In this document: positions 17,943 to 26,037 of the stretch, piece by piece
Position numbering within the stretch: the first letter of the stretch is position 1
Layout: each line of letters begins with the position of its first letter
Source of the DNA: Chloroflexota bacterium
GTDB lineage: Bacteria; Chloroflexota; Anaerolineae; Anaerolineales; Villigracilaceae
DNA: 64,000 nt
Assembly: GCA_013112685.1 (NCBI GenBank)
Contig: JABFGC010000002.1
Span: forward strand, 2,118,902 to 2,182,901
Reading direction: 5' to 3'
Program-made: the position numbers and the translations under genes
Notes under the pieces: generated by a model
Seen by the model: only the letters and a program-made list of their open reading frames with translations
The model's database searches: none
What the model was told of the DNA's origin: nothing

Positions 17943-17956
17943 AGAGAGGCGCGGGC

Positions 17957-18397
17957 ATGTCCTTCCAATCCGAGCCAGGCATTATCAGGTGGCGGATGCG
18001 CTTTGCTTCGCCGCCGGAAAATGTGTTTGCCGCGCTTGCAACGGACGCCGGACGCGAGTCGTTTTGGGCAGAGTCAGCCAGCGAGGCGAATGGCATGGTC
18101 ACGTTTCACATTCTTGGCTATGAGCCGTTCGCGGGGCGGATTTTGAAGCGGTGCGAGCCGGAGTCGTTCTGCATCGAGTACTTCGGGACGACCGTGGAAT
18201 TCTCCCTCAAAAACGACGGCGTTGGCGGAACAGACCTGTCACTCGTTGCCACGGATGTTGACGAATCCATTCGCTGGGAAATGACCGCTGGCTGGGTGTC
18301 GGTTCTCATGGCGATGAAAGCCGCAGTGGATCACGGCATTGACCTTCGCAATCACGATCCTGCCCGCACGTGGACCAACGGCTATGCCGATAATTAA
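17957..18397 (+). CDS. SRPBCC/AHSA1-like protein
   Basis: A 146-residue START/Bet v 1-type hydrophobic-pocket protein: FASPPENVFAALATDAGRESFW at the N terminus, a beta-sheet core and a long C-terminal helix. Function and ligand are unknown. Confidence 0.75.
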   Translation: MSFQSEPGIIRWRMRFASPPENVFAALATDAGRESFWAESASEANGMVTFHILGYEPFAGRILKRCEPESFCIEYFGTTVEFSLKNDGVGGTDLSLVATDVDESIRWEMTAGWVSVLMAMKAAVDHGIDLRNHDPARTWTNGYADN

Positions 18398-18409
18398 CAC
18401 GCCAAATCG

Positions 18410-19735
18410 CTAAACCAAAAACACTTCCACAATCTCGCCCGCACTCAAACCGGTGGCGTCGGGGTGGATTTTGAGCAATCCATCCGCGGCGGCGAGCGTG
18501 AATATGAGGTTGGATTTGCCAAAAATGGGGTCGGCTTCGTAGCCCTCACCCCTAACCCCTCTCCCTCCGGGAGAGGGGAACAACTTCACCGCCCACCAAT
18601 CTTCGCGCCCGGCTTGCGACGGCAGATTGACGGTCAGTTTTGCCTGCACAGTCGGCTTGGGTCTTGGCAGTGCGCCCAACAGTTTTTCGATGACCGGCGC
18701 GACGAACAAATATCCGTTCACCAACGCGCTGACGGGGTTGCCCGGCAAGCCGATCACTGCCTTGCCGTTGCACACGCCCAAAATCGTGGGTTTGCCGGGG
18801 CGGGTGTTGATGCCATACACCAGCACGCCCGGCTCGCCCAACTGCCGGATGACCTCGGCGGTCATATCGCGGGTGGATGCAGACGACCCGGCGGTGATGA
18901 TGACCATATCGCATTCAGTCAACGCTTTCGCCGCTGCTTCTTTCAGGACCTCGAACTGGTCGCCAAAAATCCCATAGCGGATCGCCGCCCCGCCGCTTTT
19001 TTCGACGAGCGCGCCCAGCGTGTATGAATTGATGTCGCGCACCTGACCCGGACGCGGATGCTGACTCGGCTCGATGACTTCATCCCCCGTTGAGATCAAC
19101 CCTACTTTCACTAATTTGGCTGCGCGCAAGGCGGTAATTCCCAACGCCATCAAGCCGCCAATCTCGGCAGGGCGGAGAACCGTCCCTTTTGGGATAACCA
19201 GCTGCCCCTTCGCCACGTCCTCCCCCACGCGGATGACATTCTCGCCGTCCGCGACGGATTTGAAAATTTCGATTTCAGAGCCGTTCACCACAGAGCGCGC
19301 GGAGTCCGCAGAGTCTTTTCGAGGATTGTCTCCGCGCTCTTTGTGTTCTCCGTGGTGAATGCTTTGGGTGTATTCCAGCATGACGACCGCATCCGCGCCT
19401 TTGGGAAGCATGCCGCCAGTGTGAATCAAAGCGCATTGACCTGCGCCGATTTCAAAAGGGGGCTCATCCCCCATCGGAACTTCGCCGACGAGTTGGAGAT
19501 ATGCGGGCAGAGAGTCGGTTGCGCCAAAGGTATCTCGCGCGCGGACAGCATATCCGTCCATGGTGGTTCTGGGGAATTCGGGCAGCGGGTGCGGGGCGAC
19601 GACATCCTCTGCGACGACTCTGCCCAGAGCGGAATCCACTGCCAGGGGCTCAGAATCAACCGTCGCCTTGGGAAGATGCGAGAGCAATTTGTCACGGGCT
19701 TGATCGGGCGGGAGGAGAGTCAGGAATTCGGGCAT
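18410..19735 (-). CDS. moeA: Molybdopterin molybdotransferase MoeA with two repeat-derived insertions
   Basis: MoeA inserts molybdate into adenylylated molybdopterin in the cytosol. TTMDGYAVRA, STGDEVIEPS, ITAGSSASTRDMT and GLPGNPVSAL are the conserved segments, and the 441-residue length is slightly above normal. Residues about 126-152 (HHGEHKERGDNPRKDSADSA and on) come from an inserted palindrome-flanked element at 19284-19359. Residues about 386-399 (PSPGGRGVRGEGYE) come from an inserted GGGAGAGGGG-type repeat at 18543-18580. Both keep the frame. No other Moco gene is nearby. Confidence 0.9.
   Translation of the reverse strand: MPEFLTLLPPDQARDKLLSHLPKATVDSEPLAVDSALGRVVAEDVVAPHPLPEFPRTTMDGYAVRARDTFGATDSLPAYLQLVGEVPMGDEPPFEIGAGQCALIHTGGMLPKGADAVVMLEYTQSIHHGEHKERGDNPRKDSADSARSVVNGSEIEIFKSVADGENVIRVGEDVAKGQLVIPKGTVLRPAEIGGLMALGITALRAAKLVKVGLISTGDEVIEPSQHPRPGQVRDINSYTLGALVEKSGGAAIRYGIFGDQFEVLKEAAAKALTECDMVIITAGSSASTRDMTAEVIRQLGEPGVLVYGINTRPGKPTILGVCNGKAVIGLPGNPVSALVNGYLFVAPVIEKLLGALPRPKPTVQAKLTVNLPSQAGREDWWAVKLFPSPGGRGVRGEGYEADPIFGKSNLIFTLAAADGLLKIHPDATGLSAGEIVEVFLV
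18543..18580. repeat. CCCTCACCC...CCTCTCCC-GGGAGAGGGG repeat inside moeA
   Basis: Pattern CCCTCACCCCTAACCCCTCT then CCCTCCGGGAGAGGGG, a dispersed palindromic repeat seen four times in the window (also 24116, 27036, 28845). Here it is translated in frame. Confidence 0.85.
19284..19359. repeat. Palindrome-flanked insertion inside moeA
   Basis: TTCACCAC (19284-19291) and GTGGTGAA (19352-19359) flank a 76-base element. Its reverse strand reads CACCACGGAGAACACAAAG, matching the intergenic CACCACAAAGGACACGAAG at about 28677. Confidence 0.7.
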
Positions 19736-19742
19736 GTGTTTT

Positions 19743-19773
19743 AGTCGAAGGTCAAAAGTCGAAAGTCAAAGGT
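19743..19773. repeat. Period-7 repeat (AGTCGAA/AGTCAAA)
   Basis: AGTCGAA, GGTCAAA, AGTCGAA, AGTCAAA, GGTTT. It fills the gap between the prenyltransferase stop and the moeA start. Confidence 0.85.
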
Positions 19774-20637
19774 TTATCGCAGCCAGAAGGTGAGAGTTAA
19801 AAAGTAGGTCGTTAATCCGAAAACGGCAAGGGCGGTGGAGGTGAGCAGTTTCCAGTTGGGCTTGCCGCCGTTGGCGATGGCGCGAAGTTGGAAAATTTGA
19901 AAGACTGCGAAGGGCAAGGTCAGGAAGGCGGGCGCGATGAGGTTGAGCGAGAAACCGAAGAGCGGGATGAGGGCGAAGGCGAGATAGGCAAATGCGATGA
20001 GACTGTGATGCAGCGGGACTGCGCGTTCCCACGTCAGGCGGCGGAGCAGCGTGCCGCGCTCATATTTTTGGTCGTCGGGGAAGGTGGTGAAATTGACGAC
20101 GAGGAAATACGCGAGCGCGAGCATGGTCAGCGGGATGAGGAGGATGGTCAGCAGGCGCGAGTTTTCCCCGGCTTGGAAGAGAAAGCCGATGGATGGAATG
20201 ACGTAGGCGATGTGCAGGGCGAGGATCAACTCACCGAAGCCCCGATTGGCAAGGTGGAAGGGCGGGATGGAGTAGGCGAGGACGAGGACGATGGACGAAA
20301 GCAGGAAGAGAAAAGCGGGCAGGGTCAGGGTGAAGTTGAGATGGATAATGAAGGCGATGACGGCGTCTGTGGCGATCATGCCGACGGAAATATACAGCAG
20401 GTTGTTGCGAAGGATCTCTTTTTGCCTGGGGGTTTCGCCTGCGATGAGCGGTTCGTTGTACGAACGGAAAACTTCGCTCAGGAATGCCATGCCCGCCTGC
20501 GCCAGCAGGACGCCAGCCAGCCCGAGGGCAAAGACCACCGGCTGGAAGGGTTTTCCCAAATAGGCGGGGATGCTTGCGCCGAGGAGGTACGTCAGCGCGG
20601 CGAGGAGGAGGTGGAGAGGGCGGGAGAGGCGGAGCAT
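19774..20637 (-). CDS. UbiA-superfamily prenyltransferase-like membrane protein
   Basis: A 287-residue protein with 8-9 membrane segments; YSIPPFHLANRGFGEL and FTTFPDDQKYERGTL are UbiA/MenA-like. Family members attach prenyl chains to aromatic rings using two Asp-rich motifs on Mg2+. The second motif is present (PDDQKYE). The first, normally N-x3-D, is replaced by LSEVFRSYNE without a clear Asp, so activity or substrate may differ. Neighbours give no pathway. Confidence 0.7.
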   Translation of the reverse strand: MLRLSRPLHLLLAALTYLLGASIPAYLGKPFQPVVFALGLAGVLLAQAGMAFLSEVFRSYNEPLIAGETPRQKEILRNNLLYISVGMIATDAVIAFIIHLNFTLTLPAFLFLLSSIVLVLAYSIPPFHLANRGFGELILALHIAYVIPSIGFLFQAGENSRLLTILLIPLTMLALAYFLVVNFTTFPDDQKYERGTLLRRLTWERAVPLHHSLIAFAYLAFALIPLFGFSLNLIAPAFLTLPFAVFQIFQLRAIANGGKPNWKLLTSTALAVFGLTTYFLTLTFWLR

Positions 20638-20639
20638 GG

Positions 20640-20664
20640 GAGGATTAGAGATTGGAGAATTTTG
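20640..20664. repeat. Short period-7 repeat (AGAGATT/GGAGAATT)
   Basis: GGAGGATT, AGAGATT, GGAGAATT immediately upstream of the prenyltransferase start. Confidence 0.6.
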
Positions 20665-20738
20665 GATTTTCGCTTGACGATTTGAAGTATTATACCGTTG
20701 AGGACAGCGAGGGGCTATAATCGAATCTGGAGGGCATC

Positions 20739-20965
20739 ATGACCGACTACGACGTGATCATCATCGGCTCAGGCGCGGGCGGAGTTCGAGGGTTTGTTCC
20801 TGTGCGGGCAGAGCACGACCACCTGTGCCTGCTTCCGCTGGAAGCGTCACAGGTGCAGGCAGCCACGGCGTGGCGGGGTCACGGCTTCGGGTGTGGGGGC
20901 GGCGAAGGCGGTGTTGAATTGTCGGACGAGGGATTTGTTGAGGGAGGGTGGAGGGGGGATGAGGT
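20739..20965 (+). pseudogene. Remnant of a phytoene-dehydrogenase-like FAD oxidoreductase with a large internal deletion
   Basis: It begins MTDYDVIIIGSGAGG, the FAD Rossmann motif, then jumps straight to GLFLCGQSTT and GVTASGVGAAKAVLN, which resemble the last ~40 residues of CrtI/carotenoid-isomerase-type flavoproteins. About 450 residues between are missing. Inside the C-terminal part a stem-loop (CACCTGTG...GCTTCC-gct-GGAAGC...CACAGGTG, 20820-20855) is inserted. An AGGG-type site lies before the ATG. Confidence 0.65.
20820..20855. repeat. Compact inserted hairpin in the flavoprotein remnant
   Basis: Nested arms CACCTGTG/CACAGGTG and GCTTCC/GGAAGC around a 3-base loop. It interrupts the reading frame of the C-terminal flavoprotein motif and resembles a mobile palindromic unit. 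Confidence 0.6.
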
Positions 20966-21242
20966 TTTTTTCAACGGATATGGAACGGATAAACGGATGG
21001 GAAACGGATGTGGATGAGAGGGAGGTGTGAGGGAAAGGATGAATTCAGAAGGATGAAGGATGAATGAAGAGCAGGGGATTTGGGAAGTGGATAAACGGAT
21101 GTTTCGCTTCGCGCGGCGGGGGAGGTTGGTTCGGTTTCGAGGAGGTTGTTTCTGCGCTGGTAGCCCGCACGGGGATAAATCGCCCGTGCTATTGGTACAA
21201 AGTCCACTGAAGCGGACTCCGAGATTCCGATGAGCAACGGTA
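20966..21242. other. Intergenic region of repeat debris
   Basis: No convincing gene. It contains AACGGAT-type words (20968-21015), GGATGAA-type words (21036-21065) and a GCCCGCACGGGGATAAATCG / CCCGTGC segment (21162-21202). The GGATGAA words resemble the sequence inserted in the SDR gene at about 28255. Confidence 0.5.
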
Positions 21243-22457
21243 TTACCTACGAAAATAATATTCAGCAATTCGGTCGGGTCGCCCTGAGTAATCTATAAAA
21301 TGTATAAACTCTATCACATGCAATAGATTTCCTTCTCGGGAGATGACAAGCTTGTCAATTGCAAAGCCTGCGTCACGAAACAAAATAATAGGGCTACCTT
21401 CAAAAATTGTGGTCGTTATTCCGTGGTCGCAATCTGAAGGGTGACATCTTCCCCATGAATGATAAATTATTTTGTTGTCTTCTTTGGCGATTGAAATTCT
21501 AGTGGTACCGCTCGTGCCAGAATCAACGTTTTTCCAATTCCCCACAAAATCATCTATGGTTAATGAACCCGAAGGAGTTCGCAAAACAGGGGTGGCAGTA
21601 CTTGTCAGCGATATTGGCGTCATGGATACCATTGCCTCAAAAGTAGGCGCTGCCTCTTGCCAAGCCATTTCCACCGAATTCACAATTTCAAAACTCTCTT
21701 CAACAGCGAAGACGCGAAGGTCTTTAACAATGAATCGGTCTTTATCTCCCGTCAAAAACCCCATGAAATATTTTTTGCCCGCATAGAAGTTTTTCTTGTC
21801 TGAAACAAAAGGAGTCCCATTTACCATTACATTCATATTACTCCCACGAAAAGAAATTTGTAAATGGATTTGTCCGTTCTGCTCATTTATTAATTCTTCG
21901 ATATTTCGATTTCCTAACTGACGCCAATCGCCAAAGGTTCTTGGTTGTGATAGTGTCAATACCCCAAGAGTCGCTTTTTCATGTTCCCAATTTTGTTCAG
22001 AAAACGCTCCTTGATTAATCGCTACTACGAACCAGTCTGACCAGTCAAGAGTTTCATTGGCGAACCATACTCCTGATAATTTTACCCTGCGATCAAAAAC
22101 TACTTCGAAGTCAAAGTCCCCATCTGTTTCCATGATGTTTGGAGGTCTCATCCAGTACCATGGCCAACCCCTGGGCGTTCGAAGGTCAAGACCATTTCCA
22201 TCATAAGAAAGGAAAGTTTCGCCCCTATATATCGATTTCCAACCTAATACATCACTTACAAAGTCTTCTTCAAAGACCAGACTGAATGGCACAGGAGTTG
22301 CAGTTGGCGTAATTGTTGCAGTAGGAGTTACTGTGGTTGTAGGTTGTGGCGTGAATGTAGATGTAGGCGATGGAGTTTGAGTTGAGGCGGGTTGAGTAGG
22401 AGAGCAACTGGTTAGTAAGAAGACGACCAGAGCGATGAAGGAAGAAATTTTTTTCAT
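21243..22457 (-). CDS. Lipoprotein with a laminin-G/concanavalin-like domain, third gene of the TIR operon
   Basis: A 404-residue protein. The signal peptide ends VFLLTSCSPT (lipobox), then a Pro/Thr linker (about residues 22-58). Residues 60-255 look like a jelly-roll/LamG-type domain (LVFEEDFVSDVLGW, GDFDFEVVFDRRVKLSGVWF, NVMVNGTPFVS, GFLTGDKDRFIVKDLRVFA). The C-terminal ~110 residues form a small beta domain starting GSLTIDDFVGNWKNVDSGTS. It starts 4 bases after the TIR gene stop, with its AAAGGA site inside that gene, so it is translationally linked. Function unknown; it may sense or bind an extracellular polymer. Confidence 0.75.
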   Translation of the reverse strand: MKKISSFIALVVFLLTSCSPTQPASTQTPSPTSTFTPQPTTTVTPTATITPTATPVPFSLVFEEDFVSDVLGWKSIYRGETFLSYDGNGLDLRTPRGWPWYWMRPPNIMETDGDFDFEVVFDRRVKLSGVWFANETLDWSDWFVVAINQGAFSEQNWEHEKATLGVLTLSQPRTFGDWRQLGNRNIEELINEQNGQIHLQISFRGSNMNVMVNGTPFVSDKKNFYAGKKYFMGFLTGDKDRFIVKDLRVFAVEESFEIVNSVEMAWQEAAPTFEAMVSMTPISLTSTATPVLRTPSGSLTIDDFVGNWKNVDSGTSGTTRISIAKEDNKIIYHSWGRCHPSDCDHGITTTIFEGSPIILFRDAGFAIDKLVISREGNLLHVIEFIHFIDYSGRPDRIAEYYFRR

Positions 22458-22461
22458 AAAT

Positions 22462-23316
22462 TCATTCCTTTAATCGTATTGCTCTTAATAGTTGTTGTTT
22501 TGCATTTGACATAGACCAATCAAGCCATTGCCTACTTGCCAACGCTTCAGGAATTACACAATCGGCGATTCGTATGGGAATTAAATAGATTTTGCCGTCT
22601 GGAAATTCGTCCAGAACTGACATTGCATACTTTAACTCTTTTTGAACATAACCACGCTTTGACACAGAATTGTTGGACAAACAGGCTACAAAGAAATCAG
22701 ACACCTTTATATTTCGATTAATTTCCAGTTCCCAATCTTGCCCTGGAACAAGGTCATATTTATCCATCCACGGGACACAACCGTTTTCGCGAAGAAATTC
22801 ATATATCTCATTTGCAATTTCAAAATCATCTCTTGAATACGAAATAAAAACACTTGGCTGTTTTCTCTGTTCTAATTCCTTCTCAATCGTTATAAGCATT
22901 TCCTCAGCCTCTGGAAAAGGGACTTCTGCAAATTTTGCAATTTCAATGGCTCTCCTGAGGGTAACAACAGTGGACTCCAGATTTCCCGCAACAAAAAGGG
23001 ATTTTGCCCTCCTGTAAAACTGCGTGGCTTCGCGTGGTAAACGCGCTTTGCTTTCTTCACGAGCTAGATTCTCTATTGCTTTAGTCAGATATGTAAGTGC
23101 GTGTTTGTCATCTGGAGCGAGCGCAAGTGCTTTTTCATATAAATGTTTCGCCTGAGCATATTCTCCCGCATAATAGTGATCATCCGCGTCCGAGACGTAT
23201 CGTTTTTCCTGTCGTGTTTCGATTTGTTTTTTATCGCGCCCAACAATATCCCCGCCAACATGGACTTTGCTATTCGAGATATTTATTCCTCCACTTCTAC
23301 TCTTGCGTCTGCCCAT
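22462..23316 (-). CDS. TIR-domain protein with N-terminal GRD tag and TPR-like region
   Basis: A 284-residue protein. Residues 8-30 carry SGGINISNSKVHVGGDIVGR, a beta-strand tag shared with the next gene upstream. Residues about 43-150 are helical with a TPR-like unit (ADDHYYAGEYAQAKHLYEKA). Residues 155-284 are a TIR domain: VFISYSRDDFEIANEIYEFL, PGQDWELEINRNI, SDFFVACLSNNSV. Glu196 in DWELEI sits where NADase TIRs keep their catalytic Glu, so NAD+ cleavage is plausible. AGGAGG lies 6 bases before the ATG. Lower GC than flanking genes. A role in phage defence is inferred from TIR biology only. Confidence 0.85.
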   Translation of the reverse strand: MGRRKSRSGGINISNSKVHVGGDIVGRDKKQIETRQEKRYVSDADDHYYAGEYAQAKHLYEKALALAPDDKHALTYLTKAIENLAREESKARLPREATQFYRRAKSLFVAGNLESTVVTLRRAIEIAKFAEVPFPEAEEMLITIEKELEQRKQPSVFISYSRDDFEIANEIYEFLRENGCVPWMDKYDLVPGQDWELEINRNIKVSDFFVACLSNNSVSKRGYVQKELKYAMSVLDEFPDGKIYLIPIRIADCVIPEALASRQWLDWSMSNAKQQLLRAIRLKE

Positions 23317-23364
23317 TTGTTACCTCCTGCCAGTTCAACACTTAATTTGCTGTTCTGTCTGTGC

Positions 23365-23724
23365 TTATTCTTCGGAATTATCCACGTCTTTTGTGTTATC
23401 TGTCCTTTGGGAGAGGTTGTAGAAAAATAAAGCCAATACCGCAAATAAGATCCCCAGCCCCAGTGCAACGCAAAGAAAAATCACACCACTAGAGGCTTTG
23501 TCATTAAACAAATTGAAAAGCACACAACCTGCTATCGCTGCAAGCAAGCCAAAAAGATACATTCCTATAACTGCAACAGCATTTAAGAAAGAAAGCTGTA
23601 TCAAGGACTTTGTTTTCTTCTCACGAGGAGCCGCATGAATGATTTTGTCTCTACCAATCATATCTCCGTTTGTCTTGACCTTTGAATGGTCTATGTCAAT
23701 GCCGCCACTGCGCTTTGTTTTCAT
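23365..23724 (-). CDS. Small two-helix membrane protein with the same GRD tag, first gene of the TIR operon
   Basis: A 119-residue protein. Residues 6-27 (SGGIDIDHSKVKTNGDMIGR) align position by position with the N terminus of the TIR protein 48 bases downstream. Two membrane helices follow (about 46-72 and 80-102) with a short acidic tail. GAGGT precedes the ATG. No known family. It could anchor the TIR protein at the membrane or serve as its effector partner through the shared tag. Confidence 0.75.
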   Translation of the reverse strand: MKTKRSGGIDIDHSKVKTNGDMIGRDKIIHAAPREKKTKSLIQLSFLNAVAVIGMYLFGLLAAIAGCVLFNLFNDKASSGVIFLCVALGLGILFAVLALFFYNLSQRTDNTKDVDNSEE

Positions 23725-23921
23725 TTTAGTACCTCTGGGAAATCAAGCGTCTAATTGCTCAATTGACAATAGTATAGTCGTAATCTTCCTTGAAATCAAC
23801 GACCTTTTTATGTTACTGTCGATGACAAAAGAAGAGGATTGGTGCTGGCAATCAGGACTCTGGCGTTCGGGGGGTCGTCGGGAAGGTAGTTGATGTGTTC
23901 TCCCTTGGGGGAGAAGGGGGA

Positions 23922-24113
23922 TTTCGACACGGTGAGCCGCAAAGCGAGACGAACCGTCAAGCGCCAGGTCGAGTCAACGACTCGAGGCAAGACCGTCCAC
24001 GAATGAAAAGCCACGAATAAACGAACAGACGGCACGTGTTCGAGTATTCGTGAGAAATTCGTGGATGGTTTCGGTGGTGGTTTCGACACGGTGAGCCGCA
24101 AAGCGAGACGAAC
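23922..24113. repeat. Pair of identical 33-bp direct repeats
   Basis: Copies at 23922-23954 and 24081-24113 are identical and start TTTCGACACGGTGAGCCGCA. They bracket 126 bases of repeat debris. Confidence 0.85.
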
Positions 24114-24115
24114 TT

Positions 24116-24158
24116 GCCCTCACCCCAGCCCCTCTCCCAATTAGCACGGGAGAGGGGA
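24116..24158. repeat. CCCTCACCC...CCTCTCCC-N-GGGAGAGGGG repeat, intergenic copy
   Basis: CCCTCACCCCAGCCCCTCTC followed by CGGGAGAGGGGA; same family as the copy in moeA. Confidence 0.85.
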
Positions 24159-24223
24159 GCACGTTCGGAACGGCTGGCGGAGCTCAGTCAGGTTTTGGAG
24201 GGGGCGGCAGCATCATGAACCAT

Positions 24224-25333
24224 CTACCATCTGGAAAGATACTCCCCCACCCTCCCCACCGCCTGTGGAAGATTCCTCCGTCCCAATCCTAAACGGAAAT
24301 GGTTGTGGGTGTCATCATAGACCGAGCCGGGGAGCAGGAGGACACCCGCTTTTTTGACGAGGTCATCACAGAAGGTTTCGACATCACCCTTTAGGAGTTT
24401 TGGGAATCCCATTGAGCCTGCCCGCGGACGATGCCAGGTGAAAAGGGACGAATAACGTGCAAAGAGGTCGTCAATCACGGCAAGATTGGATTTGATGATG
24501 CCGAGGTTGCGGTCAATCAATTTTTGGCGGTGGCGCAGGGCAAGTTCGGCGAGGAATTCACTGGGGGCGGAGTTGCAGATGGTGGTGTAGTCTTTCAAAG
24601 AAGCGATTTTCTCGTACAAAGCACGGTTCCCGGTGGCGATCCAGCCGATGCGCAGACCTGCCAGTCCGTAGGTCTTTGAGGTGACGCCAAGCGAGACGGC
24701 ATGAGCGCCATAGTCCACAGCGGCGGGCAGGCGGTCATTGGGATTGTATTCGGATTCGCGATAGACCTCGTCAGAAAACAGGAGCAGGTCATTCTCCTGT
24801 GCGAAGCGGTTGAGGGCGTCGAAGTCCGCACGGGACATGAGCCAGCCCGTCGGGTTGTGCGGCGTGTTGACGATGATCGCCCGGGTGGTCGGGCGCACCA
24901 GGCGGCGCAGTTCATCCAAATCCAATGCCCAGCCGTTTTCTTCGCGGGCAATCCACGAGCTGACTTCGCATCCAAGTCCCTTCGCCACCTCGCTCAGGGA
25001 TTGGTAATGCGGCGTGTGGACAATGAGGTGGTCGCCTTCCTTCACTGTGGCGTGAATAAAGAGAAAGATCGCCTCCTCCGCGCCGGAGAAGACCAGCACC
25101 TCTTCGGGCTGGACGGTGGAATAGATTTTCGAAATCTCCCTCCGCAGGGTCGGACTGCCGAGAGATTCGGTGTAGCCGAGCCAGACGTTTTGAAACGCCT
25201 CCGCCGCGCCTGGTTCGAGGGCAAGCAGGTCCGCGACGGACATGGCTTCACAATCCGACGAGCAGAGCAGGAATTCGGTAGTGAATTCGTATTTGGCAAA
25301 GTAGCGTTCGAGTTTGAAGGGAGAGAGTTGCAT
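24224..25333 (-). CDS. Class I/II PLP-dependent aminotransferase
   Basis: A 369-residue fold-type I enzyme. VNTPHNPTGW (Asn160), DEVYRE (Asp188, Tyr191) and the Schiff-base Lys220 in GVTSKTYGLAGLRIGW are present, with FRLGLGRRN near the C terminus supplying the carboxylate-binding Arg. Such enzymes transaminate amino acids; capreomycidine-synthase/MalY-like relatives are also possible. Substrate is unassigned. The upstream 150 bases are heptad/octad repeats. Confidence 0.88.
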   Translation of the reverse strand: MQLSPFKLERYFAKYEFTTEFLLCSSDCEAMSVADLLALEPGAAEAFQNVWLGYTESLGSPTLRREISKIYSTVQPEEVLVFSGAEEAIFLFIHATVKEGDHLIVHTPHYQSLSEVAKGLGCEVSSWIAREENGWALDLDELRRLVRPTTRAIIVNTPHNPTGWLMSRADFDALNRFAQENDLLLFSDEVYRESEYNPNDRLPAAVDYGAHAVSLGVTSKTYGLAGLRIGWIATGNRALYEKIASLKDYTTICNSAPSEFLAELALRHRQKLIDRNLGIIKSNLAVIDDLFARYSSLFTWHRPRAGSMGFPKLLKGDVETFCDDLVKKAGVLLLPGSVYDDTHNHFRLGLGRRNLPQAVGRVGEYLSRW

Positions 25334-25340
25334 GGTGGGC

Positions 25341-25490
25341 AGTTATTAGTTATCAGTTATCAGTTTTCAGTTGTCAGTGGGAGAACGAGTTGCAAGATAC
25401 AAGTTGCGAGTTACCTGGCTGCTTGTCTACGTGGCTACCTATGTACGTGTCTACCTGTATACGTACCTGTATACGCGTGTACCTGTGCAC
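25341..25490. repeat. Compound period-7 then period-8 repeat
   Basis: AGTTATT, AGTTATC, AGTTATC, AGTTTTC, AGTTGTC (25341-25375), then AGTTGCA, AGATACA, AGTTGCG, AGTTACC (25388-25415), then octads TACGTGGC, TACCTATG, TACGTGTC, TACCTGTA (25429-25460) and related words. It fills the DinB-aminotransferase gap. Confidence 0.88.
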
Positions 25491-25498
25491 TTATATTC

Positions 25499-25969
25499 CT
25501 ACCTCAACGCACGCTTCACATCGCGGTAATGCAATTGATTATGGATGTATAGCATCTTGATCATCTCGCGGATGACGGTCTCGCCCAAAAACGGGTGGCG
25601 TCCTTTGATTTCGAGTTCCTCCTCCTTCAAACCTGCCACCCACTTCACCGCCTCGGCGCGGACCTGTTTGTATTGTTCCAACAATTCGGCAGGAGCCAGA
25701 TTTTTGGTGCGTTCCTGCTGGGCGGCGTTGTAGCGGTCAATCGAGAAATCCTCCGAAGCGCCCTCGCCTGTGGTGCGGATGCGCTCGAAGAGCTTGACCA
25801 GTCCGCGCTCGGAAGTGACGAAGTGCGAAAGCACGTTGCGGATGCTCCATGTCGTCCCTTCGGTGTAGACTTCGTTCGCCCACTGGTCATCGCTCAATTC
25901 AGAAAAGAACTGAACCATGCGTTCGCCTTCGGTCCTGAGTTTCTCGGCAAGTTCGGTGATTTCGGACAT
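25499..25969 (-). CDS. DinB-family protein
   Basis: A 156-residue four-helix bundle protein of the DinB/YfiT-like superfamily. His49 region (NVLSHFVTSE) and the C-terminal IHNQLHYRDVKRAL give the usual metal-binding histidines. Some family members are metal-dependent thiol S-transferases (bacillithiol, mycothiol); the role here is unknown. Length is typical. Confidence 0.8.
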   Translation of the reverse strand: MSEITELAEKLRTEGERMVQFFSELSDDQWANEVYTEGTTWSIRNVLSHFVTSERGLVKLFERIRTTGEGASEDFSIDRYNAAQQERTKNLAPAELLEQYKQVRAEAVKWVAGLKEEELEIKGRHPFLGETVIREMIKMLYIHNQLHYRDVKRALR

Positions 25970-26001
25970 AGATGAGTCTCCAGTTCTCGATAAATTGATT
26001 A

Positions 26002-26037
26002 TTGACGGTGGACGGTCTACGGTCTTTCGTCTATGGT
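26002..26037. repeat. Period-7 repeat (GGTCTAC) overlapping the 3' end of the glycosyltransferase gene
   Basis: GGTGGAC, GGTCTAC, GGTCTTT, CGTCTAT, GGTC. It overlaps the last codons of the glycosyltransferase gene (TIDERP) and leads to the DinB start. Same family as 1686. Confidence 0.75.

Larger units (their letters stand above)
23725..24223. other. Repeat-rich intergenic region
   Basis: No gene supported. It holds two identical 33-base direct repeats (23922-23954 and 24081-24113, beginning TTTCGACACGGTGAGCCGCA), degenerate CACGAATAAACGAACAGACG-type words between them, and a CCTCTCCC/GGGAGAGG repeat at 24116-24158. Confidence 0.7.

Noticed and set aside
23922..24113. CRISPR-like array
   Set aside because: Only two copies of a 33-base repeat, 126 bases apart, with no regular spacer and no cas genes.
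25341..25490. CRISPR or attC array
   Set aside because: Period is 7-8 bases, far too short; a degenerate microsatellite.
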